From: Paulownia fortunei
Lineage: Eukaryota; Streptophyta; Magnoliopsida; Lamiales; Paulowniaceae
Direction: 5' to 3'
Assembly (NCBI GenBank): GCA_019321725.1
Contig: CM033116.1
Coordinates: forward strand, 15,877,420-15,941,419
Length of the DNA: 64,000 nt
In this document: piece after piece, positions 47,205-59,240 of the stretch
How the letters are laid out: each line of letters begins with the position of its first letter
Numbering within the stretch: position 1 is the stretch's first letter
Program-made: the position numbers and the translations under genes
Notes under the pieces: model-generated
What the model was told of the DNA's origin: nothing
The model's input: only the letters and a program-made list of their open reading frames with translations
The model's database searches: none

Positions 47205-48331
47205 TCATGGGATGAATTTCTCTGCCCTCATCACATCAATCCAATAGAATATCGAATCCAAAACAATGTACCTGGTTTTGAAACCCATCAGATCTGCCTT
47301 GTTTCGAGTACCCAACATCTTCACAGGGCATCGGAACAGAACATCCAGGAAATTCCAGTTAACCAAATCCTTAATCTCAGTGTGAGCAAGACCCTCTTTC
47401 ACTACTATTTCCTTCCAGACTCCTCCCTTATCACCCATGGCTGAGGAAAACATAAAATCCCCCGAAAACATGTCGTTTTCAGGCACGTCCACCCCAAGCT
47501 TAGCACCAATAGCCGGCCAAATTTCCTTCCACGTATAATTTTCACCGTTTATCGCGTTGAAAGCTTGGCCCTGTATGGCTTGATCATGGTTAGTAGCAGC
47601 CCAGATGTGCTGCTCAGCCACAAGACGAGCATCGGAGGCGTCTATGTGCATTTCTTCCCAGCATTCTTTGGTGCCACCAAACACAAAAGGGAGATTCAGA
47701 TACTTGCAGATGGTTCCATAAACACATATACTACCAATGAAATTGTATAACGTCCTTTGAGAACAACCCATGATCAATCCAGGCCGGTGAATCGACCAAG
47801 CCACCTTGTAACCTGGCAATCTTTCTTGCAGCAAGTCTTCAAGGGCATAATAAAAGTTATTCCCCATAGCCGCCCTGGGGGATTGCTCATCATAGTAGCT
47901 AACTTCTTCGCCTGAAGAGCCTTGCAATGAGACATAATGCTTAGTCCCCGTTTGGAGCGAAACGTGCCTTAGTGCCTTAGCCTTTGGAGGATGACATTCA
48001 TGACATTAGCCATCATGGCCTTATTCTGCTCGTAACACTCAGAGCTATCTAGAGGAAACTGGCTAGCCCAAGTGACCCAAAATATGTGTGTCACATCCTC
48101 TAGTGGAGAGAGCTTTTCCTGAGTTTCCCAAGGGCTGAGAAGGTCACACGAAATGAAATGGTACCCTGGGCGTTCCCATTCGATGGCCCTCGTGTTGTCT
48201 GGCCGACGAGCTATGCCATAAACCTTCCAATTACACGTCGAAAGCAGCATTCTTGCAAGCTGCTTCCCCACCAGCCCAGTCACTCCAAAGATGGCTGCTA
48301 CGCATGTATATTTTGTATGTTCTACAGCCAT
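47205..48331 (-). pseudogene. PRISE-type reductase (progesterone 5-beta-reductase/iridoid synthase-like), one frameshift
   Basis: Two minus-strand frames, 48331-47969 and about 47980-47205, together span a full PRISE (VEP1-like) short-chain dehydrogenase of about 375 residues; relatives have about 390. The first has the NADPH-binding [12 protein letters not shown] (about residues 15-26), the phosphate-recognising ARRPD, and the [17 protein letters not shown] block. The second has the catalytic Lys in the LQTGTKHY region and the catalytic Tyr in NFYYALED, then [11 protein letters not shown] and the [16 protein letters not shown] region. The span is 1127 bp, one short of a whole number of codons, so one base is missing near 47975-47990, in a CCAAAGG run. 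Everything else is intact. The family reduces enone substrates such as 8-oxogeranial or progesterone; the substrate here is unknown. It could be a young pseudogene or a sequence error. Confidence 0.85.
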
Positions 48332-48467
48332 ATCTTGATTGTTTGGCTTAATGCGTCTACCTTATATCAAATCCTATCTTAGTAACTGTGATTATATCTA
48401 TGCAAGAAGCATTAATGGTACCCTCTAAACAGCCTAATTAAAAAAGATATTCAGCAATCAATCTCCT

Positions 48468-48476
48468 TATTTATAG
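48468..48476 (-). promoter_or_regulatory. TATA box of the reductase gene
   Basis: The minus strand reads CTATAAATA about 137 bp upstream of the ATG at 48331, giving a 5' leader of roughly 105 nt. The position and match are good, and no better TATA element is nearer except a weak GATATAAGG. Confidence 0.55.
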
Positions 48477-48954
48477 GAAAGAATTCTGGCTTTCTCCTTA
48501 AGCATTCAAAGACTAGTAGCTAGCTAGGAGGAAATTTAATCAATATTGTACATGCATTATCATCTTTTGACTGAGTAGTGTGCATAGTTAAATCAAGTTG
48601 GCGATTGGTAAGCAACTACTTGCGGCGTCAAAGGATTGATGAATGGCTCATAGGCAGGCACATTGCGGCACCAGCCGTCATCTTGTTGGCATTTCAGTTA
48701 GAAGAAATTCTACATGAATTTTTTTATTTCAGTTACTTCATGACCACAATAATATACTTACATGTCAAGGCATAGCTCACACATTATATGATAGTTGTGT
48801 GTGTATATATATATATAGCACATGATGAGGATATGAGGACAGCCTGACCATCATGTTAGCTAATTAAACAAATACCATCAATTTATTGAGTTAGTCCTTG
48901 AATATACCTTAAGAGACTGAGGTCCCGTTTTTAATTTATCTAACCATCGATACA

Positions 48955-49300
48955 TGTATGTATGTATGTATGTGTGTATGTATGTAGCCATCTACCCTAT
49001 CCATCCATCTATGTATCCATCCATCTATCCATTATCTATACATGTAGCCATCTACCTATTTATATCCGCATACATCTAGTCATTTATGTATCTATCTATT
49101 CCATCGATCCATGTAGCCATCTAATCTATCCATCTATCCATGTAGCCATCTAATCTGTAGCCATCTAATCTATCCATCTATCCATGTAGCCATCTAATCT
49201 ATCCACCTATCCATGTAGCCATCTATCTATCCATCTATCCATCTATCATGTAGCCATCTATGATGTACCTACCTATCTATCTATCTATCTATCAATCCAT
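48955..49300 (+). repeat. Compound tetranucleotide microsatellite field
   Basis: About 350 bp of (TGTA)n, (CCAT)n and (ATCT)n arrays. A higher-order unit near 49105-49260 repeats TAGCCATCTAATCTATCCAT and then CTATCCATG. It lies about 0.6 kb upstream of the reductase start. The 63-residue ORF within it is repeat-derived. Confidence 0.9.
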
Positions 49301-50084
49301 GTAGCTATCTTAATGTTTTTATGGGTATGTTTTAGACGCATATATTAAACATATTATATTGTATTTACATCTTTATATGTTAAATAATATTTTAATATAT
49401 TGGATTACAGTACAATTTTTTATCATCATCTATTATAGATATTATTGTTGTACTTAATTAACTATGATAAATGATTAACTACTTAAATAAAACTTTTTCA
49501 TGTTATGCTTATCAAGTTCTCAGTAACAATTAATATTTATTAATAATTATGAATAAGTGTTACTCTTATCGACACATATTTTTACGTTTTTATGTATCTA
49601 ATTAAGGGAGATTGAATAATTTTTTATTGATCAGTAATTTTTACACCAGTACTTACAGACATTAATAATAGGTTTTATATAATACTGTTTTCAACAACCA
49701 ATATTCGATAACAACTAGTTTGAAGTGAATAAATCTTATACACTAGTAAATTTAAATATAATTAGTTACAAATTAGGATTATTGTATTAATATTATATCA
49801 AATATTTAAAAAGTAGAAATATTTAAAACTAATAAAAACAATTATTTAATAATTAATTTTATATTATTAATTATTAAATGGGAGTAATTAATTTATTCAT
49901 ATGCAGTTATTGTTTGATATATTAATAAACTAGTTATAAGTTATGTGTGCGTGGATATATATTTATTAACAATATTATGTTCATACTTAACACGATGGTG
50001 ATGTGTACCAAATTGATACCACCAAATCACTTATCTTCCTTATTGAACAAGTCAAATTTCTCTTTAGAATTCTTGCAAAACTAA
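49301..50084. other. AT-rich intergenic DNA, no gene seen
   Basis: Very AT-rich sequence with many TTAATTA-type stretches. No coding, RNA or transposon feature is recognised before the solo LTR. Confidence 0.5.
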
Positions 50085-51703
50085 TGTTAGGGTGTTGAGT
50101 TTTGGCCTAGGAAAACTCATCATTCTTAAGTAAGAATCGATATCAAGTGATAGTTTTCTGAAAGAAATTATTGCTTATTAAGTGCTTCCTTGAATCTTGT
50201 TTGAAGGTCTATATATATAAATTAAAAAAAAATAACTCTTATCTTGGAGGACTCATCATCCTACTTGATAGAGTCCATTCCTCCTATAATTATAATTCAA
50301 GATGCATTCTAATAGGACTAAACCCTCCAAACAGCCTTTATTATAGATAAAATGTACTAATAAAATTGAGCCTTCATATTTTAGTAGACTTTTTAAATGA
50401 TCCATATTAATTTTTGGATTGAACTAAAAAATTTACAAATCAATTTAATTGATTTAATTTCAATTTAATCAATCCAATTGATTAATTTAATTTACTCCAA
50501 TTGAAATTTCTTATCAAATTAGGTCTAATTAAATAATCAAATTACTTAATTAAATAATTTAATATAATCATTAAATTAAATAGAACCCTTAATTAATTAA
50601 TATTAATTAATTAATTTTCAACCATTAGATAAATTCTAAAATTAGAAATATTAGTTTCCATAAAGAGTGTGATCTTCTTAGGTTCACTACTAAGTTAGCA
50701 GCAGGCTTATAATATTTACAACTTATAAATAACAATTATTCTAATTAATTAATCCGCTTGGAATCAACTTTTTAATTTCAAAAACCTCACTATCCATAAA
50801 AACACCTACTAAGTAATCATGACAAACTAGTTTTAAGTGAAATAACGAGTAAACCTATTCTAGTTGCGAGTACTATACACGTACGATCCTTTCAACAACT
50901 AATCTCCCGATTGAATATAAGACATGGATTATAAGTCGAAACCCTAAATGATTCAATAGCTGTGATTTCATTTTAAGTTCTAATAATTCTTAATAAATCA
51001 CGATTCATCCTGTTTTGATCAATGTCTTTAAATCACAAATTATAAAAATATAGGAGATTTTATTATTTAAAAAAACAAGTGTTGAATTCTATGTTGACCA
51101 CTGACAAACTTCCTTGCATAGTAGTGCAATACCCAACATACCCCCTTTGTGATTGTCAAATAATCAGAAAATATATCAAAGTGTTATAAGATGCACACAA
51201 GACTACCATCGTATTTCAAGTCGAGAACTAGTCGTGTACTATCGCAATACAAAAATTCTTATTTCGATAGGCAAAGCCTGCACCTAAAAATTTCTTGCGG
51301 GCTATGTTCGATGTACTTGTTCTTTAATAAGTACCAACATACATGCACTTGCGTCTCTATGCTAATGCCAATGGAATGTGACATTCTCGTCTCACGAGAA
51401 TGTATTATATGTACGAATTTGAATGAGCTATTTGATGTCCCATCTTAAAAATTCTCTCATCTCGAAACTTATTTAAGACCAAAACTTTAGAAGTATGTTC
51501 CATGATAGCCATCATATGTACGACCATGCCTTGTAGCTCAATTTGGTCTAAAAACTTTATCTAATGTATATAAATAAAGATGCAAAATATAAGATAAAAA
51601 AATACATTTTTATTAATATGATTTTCAATAAAATTGTCTTTACAAAAGAAAAATAATATAATACATTCAATCCAATTGGGGCATTGGACATACTACTCTA
51701 ACA
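50085..51703 (-). mobile_element. Solo LTR related to the copia LTR at 11139-13274 (LTR2)
   Basis: On the minus strand it starts TGTTAGAGTAGTATG and matches the first part of LTR1 (TTTGTAAAGACAAT, ACCAAATT.AGC, GGACATCAAATAGC). It also matches the AT-rich block near 12000-12120 (CTATTTAATTTAATG). Homology fades at about 50380. The left terminus at 50085 reads TGTTAGGGTG, so the ends are TGTTAG/CTAACA. Flanks are ACTAA (50080-50084) and ACTAT (51704-51708), a target duplication with one change. No internal retrotransposon sequence is present. Confidence 0.7.
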
Positions 51704-53590
51704 ACTATGTGTATATAATCTTCATGTGAATACATATATATGAAAGGGTAAGACTTTGTTTGGTTTTATTTTGGAATTTTTTGGAAAAATATTTTGTGAA
51801 AATGTATTCTAGACAATGTATAATATATTTAGTTTTATTTTGAAAATAATTGGTTTGAAATATTTTTGTGAGAAGTTGTGTGGTTTTATTTACAGGGGAG
51901 ATATTTTTTTACTATAAATGTCATATTTGGTAGAATTTTGTAGGCTAGTGATCTTATATCATCATTTTATTAGATTATATATTATTTTGCCTTCAAAACA
52001 TATTTTCCTCTTCCCTCAAAATACTTTTAAAAGATCCTAATCCTTACTATACATATGTATATATATATATATATATCCCTCAAAATACTTTTAAAAGATC
52101 CTAATCCTTACTATACATATGTATATATATATATATTTACATTTATATTCAAACCATTATTTAAATAAACAATATATTTTTATGTTTTCCATCATCATCT
52201 ATTCCACATTAATACAAAAGAAAAAAAAATTGGTTTTATTTCTAGAGAAATGAAAAACTTCCCCCATAAGGAATCCAAACAAGCCTAAGAATTTCTTATA
52301 GAGTATTAATGTCAGATTATCCGGGAAATTTATCATAATACCTTAAGAAATTGGTATTTTGATTCCTAGATTTTACATGTGAGATTTTCAATTTTGAGAA
52401 ATCCCTTTCCTTTCCTCAAATTCCGTTAAGCATACCAAAGACAACAAATTGATTTCAGATAATCAATTTCCCAATTTAGATAACTTCTCAGGCAAATAAG
52501 CGAGGCCATGAGAATCTGATGTGAAATTCATTTGCGGAAATGTTTAAGTAAAATGTATTTGAAATAGTGAATTGTAAATTTTGACCAATTGGGTTAAGAG
52601 GTTGAGTTGATATTACATTTTCAGAAGGCATGCGTCGTTTACTTATTTCAAATGTAAAACAAAGAGTGTTTTATTTCAAAATAGGGTACTAGCTTTGAAA
52701 GTATAGTTAAAAAGTAGGATTAATTACAGGGACCTCATCTGATGTTTGTCTAATACATGCAAGTCCCTTGTGGTATATCCAGATACATTTACCTCCCCTA
52801 AAGTTTGTCATGAGTTTACAAGTTCTCCCATCTGTTATGTTACCGTAATGGAAAAGGATGATGCCAACACAAATTAATAGTGAAAATTCGATTTTTCCAG
52901 CAGCAATATTGCTTCATGTTGAAAAATTTACCACCCTTGAGGTTTGTCTAAATTTATACAATGCCCAATAAAAATTTATTATTTGTTACTTACCATAACT
53001 ATTGAAACTAATCTTTAATTCATAATAAGTACACTTTGAAATATTACCATTTTAGCAAAAATATCATATTTTTCTAAATACAGATCATTACAAATATTTT
53101 TTGGAAAAATTATATTATTTAAAGCTAATTAGGCATACATATTTTTTTTTTTCCTTTCATTTATCTTTTGTTAGGCTAAATATTTTTTTTGATGATGAGC
53201 AAGCAAAGTGTATCCCCAAACTCTTGTAATCGAATGGTTCATTTACAGAGAAGGAAGCTAAACACTGAAGAAGTTGCTAGAGGCTCTAGACAAGGTAACA
53301 ACAGAGTTACTTGCCAAGTCAAGAATTTTAATAGCTAAACACACGCAGACAGATGAGTCCAAACTCAACGGTGAATTTCACCTACTCAATAAGACTACTC
53401 ATACGAGGAATGACAACAAGGACACAGAAGATTGCAGAAAGAATGCTAATGATTAGAAAGGAAAAGGTGGGACAGCAATGGACAAATCACAAGGCACAAA
53501 GTTGTCAGCGAGCAAATTCTTTAGATTACTTGATACACACCAAAATTTGCAGTAATAAAAAACAACCCAAATCAAACACTTGATCCTCAA
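51704..53590. other. AT-rich intergenic DNA with unclassified repeats
   Basis: No gene is supported. A 64-bp tandem duplication occurs at 52013-52140. A stretch from about 52725 (GGGACCTCATCTGATGTTTG) resembles a dispersed plant repeat that I cannot place in a class. The overlapping ORFs at 53274-53583 show no family resemblance. Confidence 0.45.
52013..52140 (+). repeat. 64-bp tandem duplication ending in a TA microsatellite
   Basis: Copies start at 52013 and 52077 with CCCTCAAAATACTTTTAAAA; each ends in a (TA)n run of slightly different length. Confidence 0.88.
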
Positions 53591-54562
53591 TCTATAATCT
53601 CAATCCTCTTCAATATCACCTACAAAAACAACGATTATGGGTTTTGGGGTTTTCCAGTGAAAATCATCTAATACTTTAAGTCAATAAAAGTTATGGAGAA
53701 GATAATCATAAATATTAAATGATGTAATGTGAAAGTGCATAAACTAAAACATACTTTAAATGGAGCCCTTAAATAGCAGATAAAATATGAATGCAATATA
53801 ATAGATGAAGGATTTTACTTCCTTTAATAGATAATCAAGATAAGGCAAATACCCACCTATCAAGGAACTCAAATTTGGTAGAATTCTCTTACCTTAGATA
53901 GAGTTGCTTTAGGACTCAAACTGGATGTACGAACTCAACTTGCACCAAGGCTGACTTGTAATACCAGGCTGACTTGAGAGGTCTAAGCTCCCTAGGAAAG
54001 AGCTAACCTAATTAATAATATGAGATAGCAAAGCAAACCACAGAGAAACAACCCTAGCCCCGACCTACATACTCATCTCAAGCCGCTCTACCAAATGATC
54101 AACCAATCCTGCCTAACCAACCATACAACATAGTCTAAAACAACTCAGTTCGTGCACACCAACCCATCAAATGCTAGACAAGTCAAGCCCAATTACCACT
54201 AAGGCCGAACTCCTTTAAGCCTACTTACACAAGCCTAATTTAGTCGACATCATCTAGTCCCCACTCTACCCAAGCAAAGATAGTTAGGTTAGATAGAGTA
54301 GAAGATCATCCCTCCCGAGCTCCTAAACTACCCTCACACCAGCTTAGGACTAGGGCAGATGTAAGCCCTGCAACTTTCACCAGCTACATATTATTTTTCG
54401 CGTCTTTTCGAATCTCGCACATATTACTATTTTGAAAACCATGCCCATGACAGCTATTAAAATAGTTATCGCATCAACTGCTAAGTAATATTTATCTATC
54501 CACGTGTCGCCAAGCTGACCTTAATTAATCGTAGAGAGCTGCTTCACCCATGACCATGCCCT

Positions 54563-57000
54563 TTGCTTTCTCCTTCTATCTATAAGAAGGGTCTTCTTCT
54601 CCATTTTCCCATTTTTGCTCTCTTTTACTGTAGAAATTCCCTTACATATTTCATACTAAACTCCAACAAACAACCACCCTTATTTTCAGGCACCCTTACT
54701 ACTGAGTCTTCGATAACTCAGGCATACTTCAATAAGTATTCTTCTCCCTTTATTTTTTTAACCTTTTCTTCTTTCTATTTTTTTTCTCTTTTTCTCACAA
54801 GCTCTGGACAAATAATCACTCACCAAAAAAAATTATTTAAACTCGCCATGTCAACCTCAGTATCAACCACTTCCCTTCCATTATCCGGATTCGTCATAGA
54901 ACTAAGATGGGAATTAAACATTGTCTTTCCAAAGCATAGCTCTTCTTGTGTCCTAGAGGAGTATGAGCAATGCAACTCTTTCTGAAGATAGCATTATGAG
55001 ACTTAGAGATAATGCAGACATCCCATCCCCATAGAACATGACATAATCATACTTTTGGATAAGACCAACCTCACCTCTCCCTAAATGGATACCTTTTTTT
55101 ATGTAGCCCAAATGGAGGATAGACTTAGATTCCCGTACTTGACTTGTATAAAAGAATTTCTACTCGATTTAGCATTCCACTCAATCAGCTCGTCTCTAAC
55201 TCATTCTGACTAATTATAAGTTTCTCCATACTTATCCAATCCCTAATAAAGAACCCAATGTGGAATTGTTTTACTCTTTTTTTCCTTGTTAAAACTCAAG
55301 GCCACGTCTGTTCTACTTTACCTTACAAAATAACGTGAGATTTTTAAAAACAAGCACCCAACTTTAACAAGGGTTGGAAGAAGGGCTACTATTTTATCTC
55401 TCGCCTTAGGACTTAGGACTTCTTGACCTGCTGGATAACAGCTTTTCCATACCAAACTAAATTCTATCTTAAAATAGGTCTTCTTTCCAAAAAGCTCTCC
55501 TCCATCGTCTAAACAGGGAAGAAAGTAATGTCAAGGAATTAGTGACATCTTGGCCCCTCTTCTTCAACTTCGCTTTAGTATAAAAAGATTCAACTTTCCT
55601 GAGCCCTTAGGTACTAACTTTTACCCATCCATGCCTTAACATTTTATATACCTTTGCTTATATATATTTATTCCTTTATTATAGAAATCATGATGCAAAT
55701 GAAGATTGCCGCCGCTGCTGCTAATGGTCAGCAAGATGCCTGGCCAGGCTATTGGGTGCTATCTCGACCGACCCATTTTAGAGAACTCAACCCTCTAACT
55801 CTACCTAGAGAGCTCAACTTTCTACCACCTTAAGATCTTCAAATCTTACCTAACGCACCAATCCCCTCAGTCTCCTTGAGTAGAAAAACATCCAACTCAA
55901 ACAGGAGAGAGCTTTGCTACTGCCCAAGCTCAGCCTCCCTCCAAGCTACTAGGCAAAGCTCTATCTCAGCCTCAACCAACGTTATCTTCTTTATTGTAGA
56001 TCGATCCTAGAGTCGAGGGACAATGACCTTTAGGTCGAGTTTCTCAAGGGAGCGGGTACTTCTGCTAATAGGCAGATCTTGTTAGGGCTGGACTATAAAG
56101 TTTAAGTTTCTCTGTTTATTGAACATCAAGCCAAGGTTAGAAACTTCAACTGTCCTAATCCTAAACTTCTCTAAGTTACTAACCACCTTTATCATCGTTT
56201 GTAGTCCATAGTAGCCTTAAGCCCCTTGTTGCCTACATGGAGAACTGGACCTCCCAGCTCTAAAGCTACTAAGGAGATTCAAGTTGGCTAACTTGTAACG
56301 ATGTCTCTAGAAGTTGATCTCACACTGGACAAAGGGAAGCATCTCTCTTATGACCAAATTGTGAAGGATCTCAAAGAAGAGATAGATAAGTTCGAGAATC
56401 AGATGTTGACCGCTATTAACCATGCTTTAGTTGCTTGAGCTGAGGCTTTGATGAGAGCCATATCAAGGGCCAAGATGAGTGGCTGGCTTTTGATAAGAGC
56501 AAGGCTTATTTGCTTAGTATTGGGAATAATAGAAAGATAAATGGCTTAAGACAGAAGACTTCCTAGACTACCCGACTTTAGGAGCTCTGCAATACCTCAA
56601 CCACAACTTCTATAATTACGAGAAACAAGCTTAAGACCAGGGCTTCACTTGGAAGCTCAATCATTAGAAGGCCATTAACATTGCCCCTAAGCTAGAAGGT
56701 TGGGAAGGGGCTTTTGAAGAAAAATGCCGTAACCCTGCTCAGCTAGAGACTGCCCATGCTCAGCTTGAGAGAGATCACTCTACTACCCCACTGCCTCAGC
56801 TGATTCTCTCGCAACCCTTTCCCTCCTTAGCAAGACTCTGGTCAACATGCCATTGATAAACAATGTTGAGGAAAAACCTAAAAATGATAATGTAAATAAG
56901 CCAATTGTTGAAGAGCCTTTAAATATAGCTGATTACAGTATTAAATAAATAAAAATATTCTTCTTCTACCTTGTCTCTTCTTTTTTATTGAAAAAAATTC
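54563..57000 (+). pseudogene. Antisense extra ORF of the Tat-like element (putative gypsy-type domain)
   Basis: On the strand opposite to pol, fragments in shifting frames resemble the extra protein often carried by Tat elements. One piece is APNFNKGWKKGYYFIS (about 55350-55400), similar to the conserved NKGWK.RFF block of the putative gypsy-type transposon domain. Charged helical stretches (EIDKFENQMLTAINHALVA, and the AEALMRAISRAKDEWLAFDKSK-like region near 56440-56510) follow. A TATA-like CTATAAGAAGGG lies at about 54580-54591, ahead of this region on the same strand. All frames are interrupted. It could instead belong to a separate element. Confidence 0.45.
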
Positions 57001-57627
57001 AAACTACCAATTTGCCTAATTAGATCATGATGCTCGAGTAGAATATAGAACTAAGACATGCTATAAAGACTCAAGCTGAGCTCATCATAGATCAAAGTAA
57101 ATCAAAATACTAAATACTAAATACACAACTAAAGTAGCATGCACTTGGGTATAGCTTATTTTAAAGCAAAGTGATTCAAAAATTACTAAGTACAACACTA
57201 AAGTAGTATACACCCAAGCAGAGCTCATTGTAAAGCAAAGTAATGTATTAACTGCCAAGCCATACACTTGCATAGTCAATTAATATATAAAAGTTATTGA
57301 TTCCATTAAGAATGATTTAGATTAAACTGGACTGAGTTCTCTTTCTTATGTTGTGGTGGGGAGTCTACTCCCCCCCAGATCTAGACTTAAGTCTGAGCGA
57401 CTCTGGTATGAGAGCCTATGCACCTACTTATGTTAATTGCAATGCCTTGGCTTTCCTGCAAGTATTGGGCATAAAAATAGTTGTGAACTTAGGAGTTACT
57501 TTAGTTTTCTTTCCAAAGGTGTTGAGATAATGTGACTGCCTTAGACCAGAATTAGCTTCTTTTTCTTTTTCTTTTTTATATGGGATCACCTCTTCCATTC
57601 ATTCATTATTTTATAAATATGACGCTC

Positions 57628-57998
57628 GTTTAGTCCCGACCTGAGGTTATTTCATAGGATTTTTGAGAATGGATAACTTTAGTGTAGAGTTTGACTTAAG
57701 GTTATTCGATAGGGTTTTTAAGAACTAATTGTTTTATTGCTGAGTCCGACCTAAGGTTATTTCATAGGATTTTCGAGAATGGATGGCTTAATTGTTGAGT
57801 CCCACCTGAGGTTATTTTGTAGGGTTTTTGAGAATAGATGATTTTATTGTCGAGTCCAACTTGAGGTTATTCCATATGGTTTTTAAGAATGGATGGCTTT
57901 ATTGTTGAGTTCGATTGAGGTTATTTCATAAAGTTTTCAAGAATGGATGACTTTATTGTCGAGTCTGACTTAAGGTTATTCCACAGGGTTTTCTAGGG
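57628..57998. repeat. 55-bp tandem repeat array, about seven units
   Basis: The core GAGGTTATT or AAGGTTATT recurs at about 57643, 57698, 57753, 57808, 57863, 57917 and 57972, a period of 55 bp. Units share GAGTCCGACCTGAGGTTATT and then AGGGTTTTTGAGAATGGATG, with 10-20% differences by eye. The array lies immediately downstream of the Tat pol end on the minus strand. Confidence 0.9.
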
Positions 57999-58119
57999 CC
58001 AAAGTACATGTTTGTTGGGCCCCCAACATGAAGTCATCTGCAATTTAGCTTGGAAGCCTGGCAATCATCAGTCTGTATTTTATTCATTCTATAATATAAA
58101 AAACTCCTAACATAAATAA

Positions 58120-59240
58120 AATTAAGTAAAAAAAAATTCAAGTGGAAAATGTTCCAAGGTCGGGATAGTTTTCATCCCTCCAGATCTTCCAGTTCATAAG
58201 CCCTTCATCTTGTCACCATCACAACTTTATTGGGTTCAATTTGCTTCCAACTTTCCTATTGATTCCAAGGCGTCAGCTCTTCCTAAGACCAGGTCTCCAA
58301 CTTAGAAGCTCCATTTTTGTATCTTTTGATTGTACCCGACCTATAGTCCGCTCTTGTAAATTTGCAAGCCAAATCCTATGTTTTCTCGATTAGATCCAGT
58401 GCTTCTTTCATCAACCCTTCATTCTATGTTGGGTCATATGTTTAGATCTGGTGTGTTTCCATCCCAATCTCTGCTAGGATGATGACCTCAACCCTATAGA
58501 TCAAATTGAATAGAGCTTCGCTTGTTTTTATCTTAGGGGTTATCATATCGGCCAATAGTACAGAGCTCAAATCATCTACCCATTTACCTCCAGCTCGATT
58601 AAACCTAGCCTTGATGCCTTGCAAAATTATGCAGTTTGTTACTTCAACTTACCTATTGGCTTGTGAATGAGCTGCGTAAGTGAAGTGCTACCTGATCTTT
58701 ATCTCTTTATACCAAGCCTGTATTTTTTATATTTAGAACTAGCTGTCGTTGTCTGAAATCAAATCTCTAGTAACCACATACCTATACACTATATTTTTCC
58801 AAAGAAATTTCATAATTTTGGCTTCAGTGACCTTTACCAACGGGTCGGCCTCGACCCACTTGTTGAAGTAGTCTACTTGCTAGTAAAAGAAACTTTCTAT
58901 GCCCCATGGCCATTGGAAAAGGCCTTACAAAGTCAATTCCCCATTTGGCAAATGGATAATGCTCATTACCTTGAGATCCTCCACCGACTGGTATATTAGG
59001 GATGCATGTTTCTTGCATTTAGCACAAGTACAAACTAAATTTTTTACATCTTTCTTCATAGTAGGCCAGAAGTAACCTTCTCGCAAGGTCTTATGTTATA
59101 AGGCTCTACTGCCTCTACGATCTCCACAATATCCTTCATGAATTCCTTTAAGTACATAGGCCCCTTCCTCCAATGACAAACATCTCAGATAAGGAGCCAA
59201 AAAAGATCTCTTAAAGTACGCATTCTAAAATATAAAATTA
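58120..59240 (-). pseudogene. Gypsy (Tat) integrase remnant
   Basis: The zinc-binding region reads LRCLSLEEGAYVLKGIHEGY, then REGYFWPTMKKDVKNLVCTC and KCKKHAS (about 59190-59010). The core starts with FAKWGIDFVRPFPMAMGHRK (58880-58960), followed by a shifted KWVEADPLVKVTEAKIMKFL. The C-terminal region includes KWVDDLSSVLLADMITPKIK (58500-58590). The usual GxDxVGPFP has Arg for Gly. Frameshifts and stops exclude function. Confidence 0.8.

Noticed and set aside
48955..49300. CRISPR-like regularity of repeats and spacers
   Set aside because: These are tetranucleotide microsatellites in a plant nuclear genome; no conserved repeat with unique spacers.
53274..53583. Overlapping 60- and 76-codon plus-strand ORFs
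   Set aside because: Two overlapping frames in AT-rich repeats with no domain, promoter or recognisable splice sites.
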